NCBI GenBank assembly: GCA_965215535.1
Contig: OZ244063.1
Location: 2,418,001-2,482,000, forward strand
From: Bin94 sp965215535
Lineage (GTDB): Bacteria > Gemmatimonadota > Gemmatimonadetes > Longimicrobiales > Gaopeijiaceae
Length of the DNA: 64,000 nucleotides
Direction: 5' to 3'
This document shows, in pieces, positions 36,367 to 44,663 of the stretch; position 1 is the first letter of the stretch; each line of letters begins with the position of its first letter. Position numbers and translations under genes: made by a program. The notes under the pieces were generated by a model that was given only the letters and a program-made list of their open reading frames with translations, made no database searches and was not told the origin of the DNA.

Positions 36367-36912
36367 CTACGGACGCCGTGCCGCAATTCCCATCACCTCG
36401 AAGCGCGCTCCGAAGAGCAGCGTGCCCGATCCCAGGAAGGCCCGCGCCGGAAACTCGCTCGTAAAGTAGGTGCGGTAGACGCTGTTGAAGGCGCCATAGT
36501 CGCCCACATCGGCTGCATAAACCTGCACCCACACAAGGTCGTCCATCGTGAGGCCGGCATCGGCGAGGGTGCTCTGAATGTTGTTCAGAACATTGGTGGC
36601 TTCGGCCTCGGCGGTTGCGGGCGGCGCTCCATTTTCCAGCCCCAGAGCTCCCGAGAGATAAAGAGTGCTGCCCACCCAGACCGCCCCGCTGAAGGGCGGC
36701 ATCTGATCGCCATCGGCGGGCGAGCGCGGATTGACATGTCGGACCGCCATATGCTCGGCGTGCATCTCTTCGTGCATGGCGTCGTCGTGGGCCATCTCCT
36801 GCTGCATGGCGCCCGTGTCGGCGCAGGCCAGCGTCAGGGCCAGCAGAAGCAGGCCGGTTGCCGGAAGGAGTGGGAAGCGGGTGTGGGGGCCGGTTGCTGA
36901 CGGTGTGGTCAT
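36367..36912 (-). CDS. RidA-family lipoprotein with a Met/His-rich linker
   Basis: A 181-residue protein. The signal LLLLALTLAC ends in a lipobox, followed by a linker rich in Met, His and acidic residues (MQQEMAHDDAMHEEMHAEHM, residues about 36-55) that could bind metal. The rest is a RidA/YjgF domain: GSTLYLSGALG, ADAGLTMDDLVWVQVYAAD, and PARAFLGSG with the Arg that binds the carboxylate, ending FEVMGIA. RidA enzymes normally hydrolyse enamine/imine intermediates in the cytoplasm; an exported lipidated form is unusual. It lies 72 bases downstream of the aminotransferase start on the same strand. Confidence 0.82.
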   Translation of the reverse strand: MTTPSATGPHTRFPLLPATGLLLLALTLACADTGAMQQEMAHDDAMHEEMHAEHMAVRHVNPRSPADGDQMPPFSGAVWVGSTLYLSGALGLENGAPPATAEAEATNVLNNIQSTLADAGLTMDDLVWVQVYAADVGDYGAFNSVYRTYFTSEFPARAFLGSGTLLFGARFEVMGIAARRP

Positions 36913-36991
36913 GGTGGTATTCTCCGGTGCGGGTGGACAGGTTGCGGGTATGGGTGGACAGGATTGAGAAGAAATCAGGAGGGAAGGTCCG

Positions 36992-38338
36992 ATGCGGAAA
37001 CGAATCGAGTGGAGTCAGTCCGGCACAGTTGAAATGAACGGAAGAAGGTGGGGGAAACAAGCCCGACCGCTGCGACCCCGGCTTCGCTCCCGCTTGTGCA
37101 GGATGTGGCTATGCGGTGCGCTTGCACCCCTTGCCGCCTGCGGCGACAACGGGGAACCCCCCTCCAGCGCCATGCAGGTCGTCGATTCGGCCGGGATTCG
37201 GATCGTCACCCATGCGGCGACCGATCGGGTGTATGCCACCGTGGCTGCCGAACCCGTCTTCTCGCTCGGTCTCCTCGATGGCCCCGCCGAGTTTCTCTTC
37301 GGGCGTATTGCTTCGGTGGCGATCGGGCCTGCGGGCACCCTGATCGTGGCCGATGGCCAGAGCAACGAGATTCGCCTCTTCGACGCAGAGGGCAACCATC
37401 TGCGCACCCTGGGCGGCCCCGGCGAGGGCCCGGGCGAATTTGGAAGGCTCGAACGCGCCTGGTCGCTGGCCGGGGGCGAGATTGTTGCGGCGGACCGCGC
37501 GCGCATCACCCGCTTCGGAGCGGACGGCGAACTGGTGAACTCCGAAACCATCAGCGATTCGCCGCTTCGGGTGATCGGCCATGCAGGGCCGGATGCCATG
37601 TTGATCGGGGTTCAGTTGAGAGATGCTTTTGATGGGATGCGGGAGGGGATGATGGAAGATGCGCTGATCAAATCGCAGATCGCATATCTGCTCCGGCACA
37701 CCTCGGACGGTCTCCTTGATACCCTGACCCTTCTCAAGGGCCCGTCCACCCAGATCGACGTTGAGGGGAGCGGCACCAACATGTCGATTCAGATAATGCG
37801 GGTTCCCCTGGCGCCGAACCCTTCGGCCACCACCTCGGCTGCGGGCCGGATCGCCGTCACCGGGGGCGCCTCGTACGAGATCATGCTCTATGGCACGGAT
37901 GGCGCGCTGGAACAGATCGTGCGCCTGGCCGAAGAGCCGCCGCTGCGGACAGAGGCCCATCTTGAGGCCTATGTGGGCAACTCTGTGCGCATGGGCCCTT
38001 CCGGGGAACGGGAAACCATGGACGCGGCCGCCCTGAATCAGGCCGTGAGCCGCTACGCCGCCATGCCGATCCCCGAGCGGCTTCCCGCCTGGAACAATCT
38101 GGTGATTGGCGACGATGGCCGGATCTGGGCGCGTCGCTTTGCGGTTCCCGGCACCCCGACGATCGTGCGCGACGTCTTCAGCGCCGAGGGTCACTATCTG
38201 GGCAAGGTCACGATGCCGACCGATGCGGGGCGGCAGCTTGAGCAGGTGGTGGAGGAGCGGCTTGTGGTGATCGCTACCGATGACCTCGGGGTCCAGCGAG
38301 TCGCGTTCCATGCATTGCAGTACAATTCCTCGCAGTAG
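36992..38338 (+). CDS. 6-bladed beta-propeller lipoprotein
   Basis: A 448-residue lipoprotein. ATG 36992 is preceded by AGGAGG. The signal is embedded after a basic N-terminus (RLRSRLCRMWLCGALAPLAAC). The propeller begins QVVDSAGIRIVTHA and contains FGRIASVAIGPAGTLIVADG and GGPGEGPGEFGRLERAW, the GxGPGEF motif of this family. It is the second of three such proteins in this window. Function unknown. Confidence 0.82.
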   Translation: MRKRIEWSQSGTVEMNGRRWGKQARPLRPRLRSRLCRMWLCGALAPLAACGDNGEPPSSAMQVVDSAGIRIVTHAATDRVYATVAAEPVFSLGLLDGPAEFLFGRIASVAIGPAGTLIVADGQSNEIRLFDAEGNHLRTLGGPGEGPGEFGRLERAWSLAGGEIVAADRARITRFGADGELVNSETISDSPLRVIGHAGPDAMLIGVQLRDAFDGMREGMMEDALIKSQIAYLLRHTSDGLLDTLTLLKGPSTQIDVEGSGTNMSIQIMRVPLAPNPSATTSAAGRIAVTGGASYEIMLYGTDGALEQIVRLAEEPPLRTEAHLEAYVGNSVRMGPSGERETMDAAALNQAVSRYAAMPIPERLPAWNNLVIGDDGRIWARRFAVPGTPTIVRDVFSAEGHYLGKVTMPTDAGRQLEQVVEERLVVIATDDLGVQRVAFHALQYNSSQ

Positions 38339-38368
38339 CAATTCCTCGAATCCACAAGGCGATCTCCC

Positions 38369-38773
38369 ATGACCGATTCTCCCTCTGTCACCCTTGAATG
38401 GCGCTATCACCGCCCCGGCTGAAATGGCTGCAAGCGTACGCAGGAGTTTCTTGCGCAGAATGAGGTTGCAGACGCCGCCGAGATTCGCAGCGCCACCCGC
38501 GATCCGGTTCAGGCCGCCGAGGTGCCGACGCTGCTGGCCGGAATCAGGGAACTGTGCGTGGCGCGCGGCAAGACGTTTGTGCGCCACAGCCTGACCGGCC
38601 CCGACCGCCCCGGAGACGACGAGATCGTGGCGATGGTGACGAGCCGCTGGGGCAAGCTGCGGGCACCCGCGCTACGGGTGGGGACGACCCTGGCGGTCGG
38701 CTTCAACCGGGAGATGCTGGAGTCGATCTTCACAGCTCGTGGATCACACCAAGCGGCATTCGAGCGGCGCTGA
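38369..38773 (+). CDS. ArsC-like small thioredoxin-fold selenoprotein (in-frame UGA)
   Basis: Reading from ATG 38369, the frame is open to 38773 except for one TGA at 38420-38422. The context is HRPG-(TGA)-NGCKRTQEFLAQ, so the UGA stands at residue 18 in place of the first Cys of a CxxC redox motif, giving U18-x-x-C21. The remaining frame, with DAAEIRSATRDPVQAAEVPTLL and later FVRHSLTGPDRPGDDEIV, follows the thioredoxin-fold/ArsC family in which U-x-x-C versions are known. With selenocysteine inserted the product is about 134 residues. A hairpin suitable for SECIS lies directly after the UGA. The last dozen residues come from the adjacent tandem repeat. Alternatives are a pseudogene or a G-to-A error in a Cys/Trp codon. 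Confidence 0.7.
38428..38458 (+). promoter_or_regulatory. Candidate bacterial SECIS hairpin
   Basis: Five to six bases after the TGA, GCAAG (38430-38434) can pair with CTTGC (38450-38454), closing a 15-base loop that includes a GG pair (AGGAG). CT at 38428-38429 can extend the stem to AG at 38457-38458 across a two-base bulge. Position and loop G residues fit bacterial SECIS elements, which sit inside the coding region just after the UGA. Folding was done by eye. Confidence 0.45.
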
Positions 38774-39378
38774 ATCCGCGCTGGACGCTGCGCTCTGCGT
38801 TGCTCCTTGTCCACATAGCTGGGGCTATGCGGACTGCGAAGCGCCTTGCCAGCCCGGCCCATCGCCGCTCTCGGTGCGCACTTGGCGTGATCCACGAACT
38901 GTGGACAGCCCGCGATCACACCAAGCGGCATTCGAGCGGCGCTGAATCCGCGCTGGACCGCTGTGCTCTGCGTTGCTCCTTGTCCCCGTAGCTGGGGGCT
39001 ATGCGGACTGCGAAGCGCCTTGCCAGCCCGGCCCATCGCCGCTCTCGGTGCGCACTTGGCGTGATCCACGAACTGTGGACAGCCCGCGATCACACCAAGC
39101 GGCATTCGAGCGGCGCTGAATCCGCGCTGGACGCTGCGCTCTGCGTTGCTCCTTGTCCACATAGCTGGGGCTATGCGGACTGCGAAGCGCCTTGCCAGCC
39201 CGGCCCATCGCCGCTCTCGGTGCGCACTTGGCGTGATCCACGAACTGTGGACAGCCCGCGATCACACCAAGCGGCATTCGAGCGGCGCTGAATCCGCGCT
39301 GGACCGCTGTGCTCTGCGTTGCTCCTTGTCCCCGTAGCTGGGGGCTATGCAGGCTGCGTCGTGCCTTGCCCGCCGCGC
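38742..39378. repeat. Tandem array of a 172/174-bp palindrome-rich repeat, about 3.7 copies
   Basis: The word GATCACACCAAGCGGCATTC starts at 38742, 38914, 39088 and 39260, so unit lengths are 172, 174 and 172, and a partial last unit fades out near 39378. Two variants alternate (A with TTGTCCACATAGCTGGGGCT, B with TTGTCCCCGTAGCTGGGGGC), implying duplication of an A-B pair. Each unit holds two inverted repeats: GTCCACATAGC / GCTATGCGGAC (38809-38834 in unit 1; one mismatch, loop TGGG) and CTTGGCGTGATC / GATCACACCAAG (38881-38925; one mismatch) with TCCAC/GTGGA nested inside. Frames are open on both strands but repeat-derived, so it is treated as noncoding. Confidence 0.92.
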
Positions 39379-39491
39379 GGATTCCTGATTTGCGACTGCG
39401 CGCCGCTGTTGCATTGTCTATCTTTCAGGGATTCCGCCGCGCTTCTGCGCGGTGCATCCCCACTGGTCCCGCATCCAGAGAGAATCTCGTC

Positions 39492-42392
39492 ATGCAAAAG
39501 CCCTCGTGCCGCACGATTCGCGTCGCCCTCATTCCCCTCCTGCTTCTCGGTGTTCTTGCGCATCCCGGACTTGCGCAACAGCGCGCCCTCGATCACGACG
39601 ACGTGCTGCGCTGGAACACCATTGCCACCCCCGTTCTGTCTCCCGATGGTGCCTGGCTGGCCTTTGTTCTGAATGCCATGCAGGGCGATCCGTCGCTTAC
39701 GATCCGTGCGGCGCGCGCAGGGAGCGAAGAGGTTGTACTGCGGGGCACAGGGCCGCGCTTTACCCCGGATTCGCGCTTTGTGGTATGGAGTGTGCCGCCG
39801 GTCGAGGCGGTTGTGGATTCGCTGCGGCGCGAAGGTATGCGGGGCGATGCGCTGCCGGGCGACTCGCTGGCCTTTGCCGAGGTGGAGTCGCTGCTGAATG
39901 GCGGTGCGCCGACCGTTCTGGGCGCGGTGAAGAACTTTCGGATTGCCGGCGAGGGAAGCTGGATCGCCTGGAAGCCCGCCGATCCGGAAGAGGACGCCGA
40001 AGAAGAAGAGGAGGAGGCCGAAGAGCCGGAGGAGGAGGCCGGGGGCGGCGGCGACGAGGATGATGAAGACGATGCGCGCACAAAGGAGGAAGGCTCTGCG
40101 CTGATTCTGCACAACCCGGGCACGGGCAGCGAGATGCGCCTGGAGAGGGTGACCGACTATTTTTTTGCCGAAGATGCGGCGACGCTGGTCTATGCGGTCT
40201 CGACGCGCAACGGCGATGGCGATGGCGTCTTTATGGCCTGGGCGGAGGGGGACAATGGCATGACGACGCGCTCGCTGCTCGAGGGCGAGGGCAACTACCG
40301 GCAGCTTGCGATCGCCGACGATGGCGGGCAGGTGGCCTTCCTGACCGACCGCAACGACTACGAGGCCGATCAGCCCGAGTTCACCCTCTATCATGCGGCG
40401 GCGCCCTCGTGGTCGGCTGCGGGGTTGGCGAACTCTGCCACGGAGGGGGTGCCCGAGGGGTGGTGGGTGAGCGAAAATGGCGATGTGAGCCTTTCGGATG
40501 GCGGCGGCCGGGTGCACTTCGGAACCGCGCCGCGTCCCGAACCCGAGAACGAGGATGCAGAAGAGATCCTGGAGCGCGACCGGGTTCGTCTCGATGTATG
40601 GAATTGGCGCGACCCGTATCTGCAACCGATGCAACTTGTGCAACTCGATGACGAGCGTCGCCGGAGCTATGCGGCATTGGTGCATCTGGATGGAGGCCGG
40701 GTGGTGCAGCTCGCCACGCCGGAGCTTCCCACGGTGCGCTTTGCCGCCGAGGGCGACGCGACCCATGCGGTGGGTGCGACCGATGTGCCCTACCGCCAGC
40801 TTCTCTCGTGGGATGGGCGCTACAACGATGTCCATGCGATCGATCTGGCGACTGGCGAGCGCCGCCGGGTTGCCGAGAAGGTCAAGGGGTTTGCCGGAGC
40901 GCAGATCTCGCCCACCGGCGCGTATCTCTACTGGTGGGATGGCGATGCGCGTCACTGGATGGTGGCGGCCACCGCCGGCGGCGAAATCATGACGGCCAGC
41001 GCCGATCTTCCGCACCCCGTCTGGAACGAACTCGACGATCACCCCGACCTGCCCCCCTCGTACGGGTCGGCGGGCTGGACCGAGGGCGACGAGGGATTCC
41101 TCTTCTACGACCGCTTCGATATCTGGCGCTTTGATCCGGCCACCGGCGCGACCACCAACCTGACCCAGGGCGAGGGCCGCGTCACCGGCACCCGCTTCCG
41201 CCATGTCCGCACCGACTTCGAATCCCCCGCGATCGCCGAGGGCGAGGCGCTCCTTCAGTCCTTTCACTACCTGGGCAAGCAATCGGGATTTCATCGGGGG
41301 CGCACCGACCGGGCCGCGACGCCCGAACCCGTGATTATGGCCGACAAGGTATACCGGATCCGGGGCAGGGCGGCCGACGCCAATCGCTGGCTCGTGACCC
41401 GCGAGGATTTTCGCGAATTCCCCGACCTTCAGGTCAGCGACGGCGACGATGTGGGGCCCGCCCTGACCGACATGTTCAGAGTTTCGGATGCCAATCCGCA
41501 GCAGTCCGACTATCGCTGGGGAGCGGCCGAGATTGTGGAGTGGCACTCGAATGATGGCACCCCGCTGCAGGGAATTCTCTTTACTCCCGACAACTTCGAC
41601 CCGTCCGCAAAGTATCCCATGATGGTGTATTTCTACGAACGCATGTCCGATGGCGTTCATCAGCACCGTTCGCCCCGTCCCGGCGGTTCGTCGATCTCGG
41701 TTCCCTTCTATGTGAGCCGCGGATATGTTGTCTTCATTCCCGACATTCCTTACGAGATCGGCTATCCCGGCGAGAGTGCGCTCGATGCGGTTGTGCCCGG
41801 CGTTCTCGGCCTGGTTGCGCGCGGCTTTGTGCAGGAAGACAAAATCGGCGTGCAGGGCCATTCCTGGGGCGGCTACCAGATTGCCTACATGATCACCAAA
41901 ACCAACCTCTTCGCGGCGGCCGAGGCGGGTGCGCCGGTCAGCAACATGACCAGTGCCTACGGGGGGATTCGCTGGCAGTCCGGCATGAGCCGCATGTTCC
42001 AGTACGAACGCACCCAGAGCCGGATCGGCGGCACCCTGTGGGAATCGACCAGCGAATATTTGCACAACTCGCCCGTCTTCTACGCCGACAAGATCCACAC
42101 CCCGCTCTTGATGATGCACAACGATGAAGACGGCGCCGTGCCCTGGTACCAGGGAATTGAGATGTTCGTTGCCATGCGCCGCCTGCAAAAACCGGTCTGG
42201 ATGCTCAACTACAACGGCCAGGGTCATGGCCTGAGCCGCGAAGCCGACCGCAAGGACTGGTCGGTCCGCATGCAGCAGTTCTTCGACCACTACCTGATGG
42301 ACGCCCCGGCACCGGTCTGGATGGAAGAGGGCGTGCCCGCGCTCCAGAAGGGGAAGACGCTGGGGCTGGAGGTGCGGAAGAAGGTGTCGTAA
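39492..42392 (+). CDS. S9-family prolyl oligopeptidase-like exported peptidase
   Basis: A 966-residue protein starting at ATG 39492 (MQKPSCRTIRVALIPLLLLG) with a signal peptide ending near GLAQQ. An N-terminal beta-propeller (to about residue 690) precedes an alpha/beta-hydrolase domain with the nucleophile Ser in GVQGHSWGGYQIAYM, Asp in MMHNDEDGAVPWYQG and His in NYNGQGHGLSREAD. A strongly acidic insertion (residues about 165-200, mainly Glu/Asp) sits in the propeller. It should cleave peptides in the periplasm. It starts about 110 bases after the repeat array. Confidence 0.93.
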   Translation: MQKPSCRTIRVALIPLLLLGVLAHPGLAQQRALDHDDVLRWNTIATPVLSPDGAWLAFVLNAMQGDPSLTIRAARAGSEEVVLRGTGPRFTPDSRFVVWSVPPVEAVVDSLRREGMRGDALPGDSLAFAEVESLLNGGAPTVLGAVKNFRIAGEGSWIAWKPADPEEDAEEEEEEAEEPEEEAGGGGDEDDEDDARTKEEGSALILHNPGTGSEMRLERVTDYFFAEDAATLVYAVSTRNGDGDGVFMAWAEGDNGMTTRSLLEGEGNYRQLAIADDGGQVAFLTDRNDYEADQPEFTLYHAAAPSWSAAGLANSATEGVPEGWWVSENGDVSLSDGGGRVHFGTAPRPEPENEDAEEILERDRVRLDVWNWRDPYLQPMQLVQLDDERRRSYAALVHLDGGRVVQLATPELPTVRFAAEGDATHAVGATDVPYRQLLSWDGRYNDVHAIDLATGERRRVAEKVKGFAGAQISPTGAYLYWWDGDARHWMVAATAGGEIMTASADLPHPVWNELDDHPDLPPSYGSAGWTEGDEGFLFYDRFDIWRFDPATGATTNLTQGEGRVTGTRFRHVRTDFESPAIAEGEALLQSFHYLGKQSGFHRGRTDRAATPEPVIMADKVYRIRGRAADANRWLVTREDFREFPDLQVSDGDDVGPALTDMFRVSDANPQQSDYRWGAAEIVEWHSNDGTPLQGILFTPDNFDPSAKYPMMVYFYERMSDGVHQHRSPRPGGSSISVPFYVSRGYVVFIPDIPYEIGYPGESALDAVVPGVLGLVARGFVQEDKIGVQGHSWGGYQIAYMITKTNLFAAAEAGAPVSNMTSAYGGIRWQSGMSRMFQYERTQSRIGGTLWESTSEYLHNSPVFYADKIHTPLLMMHNDEDGAVPWYQGIEMFVAMRRLQKPVWMLNYNGQGHGLSREADRKDWSVRMQQFFDHYLMDAPAPVWMEEGVPALQKGKTLGLEVRKKVS

Positions 42393-42408
42393 GGGGGAGG
42401 AGCTGTAG

Positions 42409-42705
42409 GTGGATCGCCGAACCAACCCGTATGCGCCCGGGGTGGGAACGCCGCCGCCGGAGCTGGTAGGCCGCGATGCGCTGATTGAGGATGCAGCGAT
42501 TGCGCTGGACCGGCTCCGGGGCGGGTTGGCGGCCAAAAGCATATTGATGATAGGGCTGCGCGGTGTAGGAAAGACCGTGTTGCTGAACAGGCTCGTTGCC
42601 GATGCGGAGCAGAGAAAATTCGAATGCGTTGTGGTTGAGGCTCCTGAGGAGAGGTCGCTGCCGGCGGCGCTGGCCGGTCCCCTGAATTCGGCGCTGATCC
42701 GCATG
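42409..42705 (+). pseudogene. Truncated AAA ATPase (ORC/CDC6-like ATP-binding protein) fragment
   Basis: The first ~100 residues from GTG 42409 (NPYAPGVGTPPPELVGRD) match the start of a family of AAA ATP-binding proteins of about 400 residues, including the Walker A MIGLRGVGKTVLLNRL. The similarity stops at PEERSLPAALAGPLNSALIR; Walker B and the sensor regions are absent. The reading frame then runs on by chance through Pro/Ser/Arg-rich sequence into the fmdB-like gene. I read it as a deletion remnant. Confidence 0.7.
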
Positions 42706-42879
42706 AGTCCCCCTCGATCCCGCCCCTGGCACCCGCCACAACTCGCCCGTCCCCGCAGTTCTGGCGCAATCTCCGATTCCGACCGATACTTCAATGGAAG
42801 CCGGTCACCGCATTCTGGAGTGGCCCCGGCCTCACGATTCAATCCTCCATCCCTCCATCCCCCTCACCGGCTTCCTTCC

Positions 42880-43131
42880 ATGCCCATCTTCGAATACACC
42901 TGCCTCGATTGCGGGCTTCACTTTGAGCGTCTGGTGCTGGGCGGTCGCACGCCCACCTGTCCCGAGTGCGAAAGCGCGAAGCTGGAACGGCGGATGTCGC
43001 TGCCGCGCGTGAAGTCGTCGTCGACGCGCGCCATGGCGATGCGGGCGGCGAAGAAGCGCGATGCGTCGCAGGCGCGAGACCGCATGCACGAGCGGATCCG
43101 CTACGAGGAGAGTCACGATCGCCACGGTTGA
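42880..43131 (+). CDS. FmdB-family zinc-ribbon regulatory protein
   Basis: An 83-residue protein from ATG 42880 (MPIFEYTCLDCGLHFERL). Two CxxC knuckles, CLDC and CPEC, make a zinc ribbon, the standard start of FmdB/DUF-type small regulators. The C-terminal half is Arg/Lys/Met-rich. The gene is in frame with the ATPase remnant upstream, but it has its own start and matches the family length, so it is taken as separate. It overlaps the APC permease gene that follows. Confidence 0.85.
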   Translation: MPIFEYTCLDCGLHFERLVLGGRTPTCPECESAKLERRMSLPRVKSSSTRAMAMRAAKKRDASQARDRMHERIRYEESHDRHG

Positions 43132-44653
43132 ACAGGCGCCGGCCGGATCGGAGGCGTCGGCAGCGGGACCGACGGGTGCGTCACCCGGACTGAGGCGGCG
43201 GCTGGGGTTGCTGGGGCTCACCGCGACGGGGATCTGCGCCATGCTGGGCGCGGCGATCAATCTGATTCCGATCATGGTGCAGCGGAATGTGCCGGGGATC
43301 GGTCCGCATGTTCTTTCGGCCTATCTCTTCGCGGCGGTTCCGGCGCTTTTTGCGGCGCTGGCCTATGCAAGCCTCTCCTCGGCGATGCCGCGCGCCGGGG
43401 GCAGCTACATTCATGTCAGCCGTTCGCTCAGTCCGTACTGGGGATTTGTGGCCAGCTTTTCGCAGTGGTTCGGGCTGTCGATTGCGATCGGCGTCGTTTC
43501 CTATGTGCTGATCCCCTTTCTGCGCGATATCGCCGATGCCCTGGGGTGGGCGGGGACGGCCGTCGCGCTGGACACCGGTCCCCTGCGCGTCGGACTTGCG
43601 CTTGCCTTTCTCTGGAGCTTCGTAATTGTCAATTTGCGCGGCCTGGGCATCTATCAGATTACCCTGATCCCCATGATGTTTCTGATGTTTGCGCTGGGCA
43701 GCGTGGTGATTGTGGCGGGATTTGCACACGATCAGGCCGACTTCGCGGCTGCCCTCCTTGCGCGCGACGGCCAGGTGCTTCCCCCGGCTCCGGAGGCTCC
43801 CTTCCGGGTGGGCACCTTCCTTGCGGCTTCCGCCCTTCTCTTCGCCTCCTTTATCGGCTTTGACGCGATTGCGCAGGCAGGGGGCGAGGCGCGTCGTCCA
43901 GCGCGCAATCTTCCGCTGGCAACCGGTCTTGCGGTTGTTGTGGTGGGCACCTTCTACCTTCTCTTTACGGCTGCTGTCTATCATGCAGTTCCCTGGGGCT
44001 ACGTTGCCCAGGAGGCGCAGCTTCGCGACCTCACCGCCCCCGGTCTCCTTGGCTATCTCCTGCCCACGGCCTGGACGGTTGCCATTGTTGCGGGGGCGGC
44101 CGTGGCGCTCATCAACGATCTGCCCGCAATGCTGCTGGCCGTGTCGCGCCTTGTCTATGCATGGGCCGCAGACGGGATCTTTCCCCGCCGCATTGCATCG
44201 GTGCACCAGCGTTTCCACACCCCCCACATTGCGCTGCTGATGAGCGGGTGCATGGCCACGGTGGGGATCCTGGGCAGCCACCTTGCAGGCGATTTCTTTC
44301 TTGGAATTGACATTCTGGTCACCTCCATGCTCGTCAACTTCCTGTTGATGTGCATCTCGCTCCTGACCCTGGCGCGGCGGGCGCCCGTGCAGGCGGCAGA
44401 GATCCGGGTTTTGCGACATGGCGCGGCGCGGCGCGCGGTGGGTCTCTGCGGGGTTGCGCTGCTCGGCCTCTTCCTGGTTGTGCATATCCACAAGGATCTG
44501 ACCGCCGAGGTGGGCGCCTGGTACTTTCACTCCACCTGGGTGTGGGTGATTGTGATGGCGCTGGCGTCGGCGATCTTTGCATGGCAGTCGGGCCGGATGC
44601 GCCGCAAGGGGACCGATCCTGATGCAATCTTCCGCGCGCTGCCGCGCGAATAG
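43061..44653 (+). CDS. APC-family amino acid permease
   Basis: A transporter with about 12 predicted helices, starting LGLLGLTATGICAMLGAAIN, with the APC signature in SSAMPRAGGSYIHVSRSLSP and GFDAIAQAGGEARRPARNLP. ATG 43061 gives 530 residues and overlaps fmdB by 71 bases; the first 40 residues are basic and not helix-forming, so a later start (near 43189) is possible but has no ATG. It belongs to the amino acid/polyamine permeases and precedes the aldo-keto reductase gene by ten bases. Confidence 0.88.
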   Translation: MRRRRETACTSGSATRRVTIATVEQAPAGSEASAAGPTGASPGLRRRLGLLGLTATGICAMLGAAINLIPIMVQRNVPGIGPHVLSAYLFAAVPALFAALAYASLSSAMPRAGGSYIHVSRSLSPYWGFVASFSQWFGLSIAIGVVSYVLIPFLRDIADALGWAGTAVALDTGPLRVGLALAFLWSFVIVNLRGLGIYQITLIPMMFLMFALGSVVIVAGFAHDQADFAAALLARDGQVLPPAPEAPFRVGTFLAASALLFASFIGFDAIAQAGGEARRPARNLPLATGLAVVVVGTFYLLFTAAVYHAVPWGYVAQEAQLRDLTAPGLLGYLLPTAWTVAIVAGAAVALINDLPAMLLAVSRLVYAWAADGIFPRRIASVHQRFHTPHIALLMSGCMATVGILGSHLAGDFFLGIDILVTSMLVNFLLMCISLLTLARRAPVQAAEIRVLRHGAARRAVGLCGVALLGLFLVVHIHKDLTAEVGAWYFHSTWVWVIVMALASAIFAWQSGRMRRKGTDPDAIFRALPRE

Positions 44654-44663
44654 CGAGGCGCAC

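Noticed and set aside
39001..39337. Small proteins encoded in the tandem repeats
   Set aside because: The frames recur with each unit on both strands and have no ribosome-binding sites or homologues that I recognise.
38742..39378. CRISPR array
   Set aside because: Repeat period is 172/174 bp with no unique spacers, and no cas gene is present.
39345..42842. Minus-strand ORF of over 1100 codons antisense to the S9 peptidase
   Set aside because: Same explanation; the plus-strand gene has a signal peptide and a full catalytic triad.
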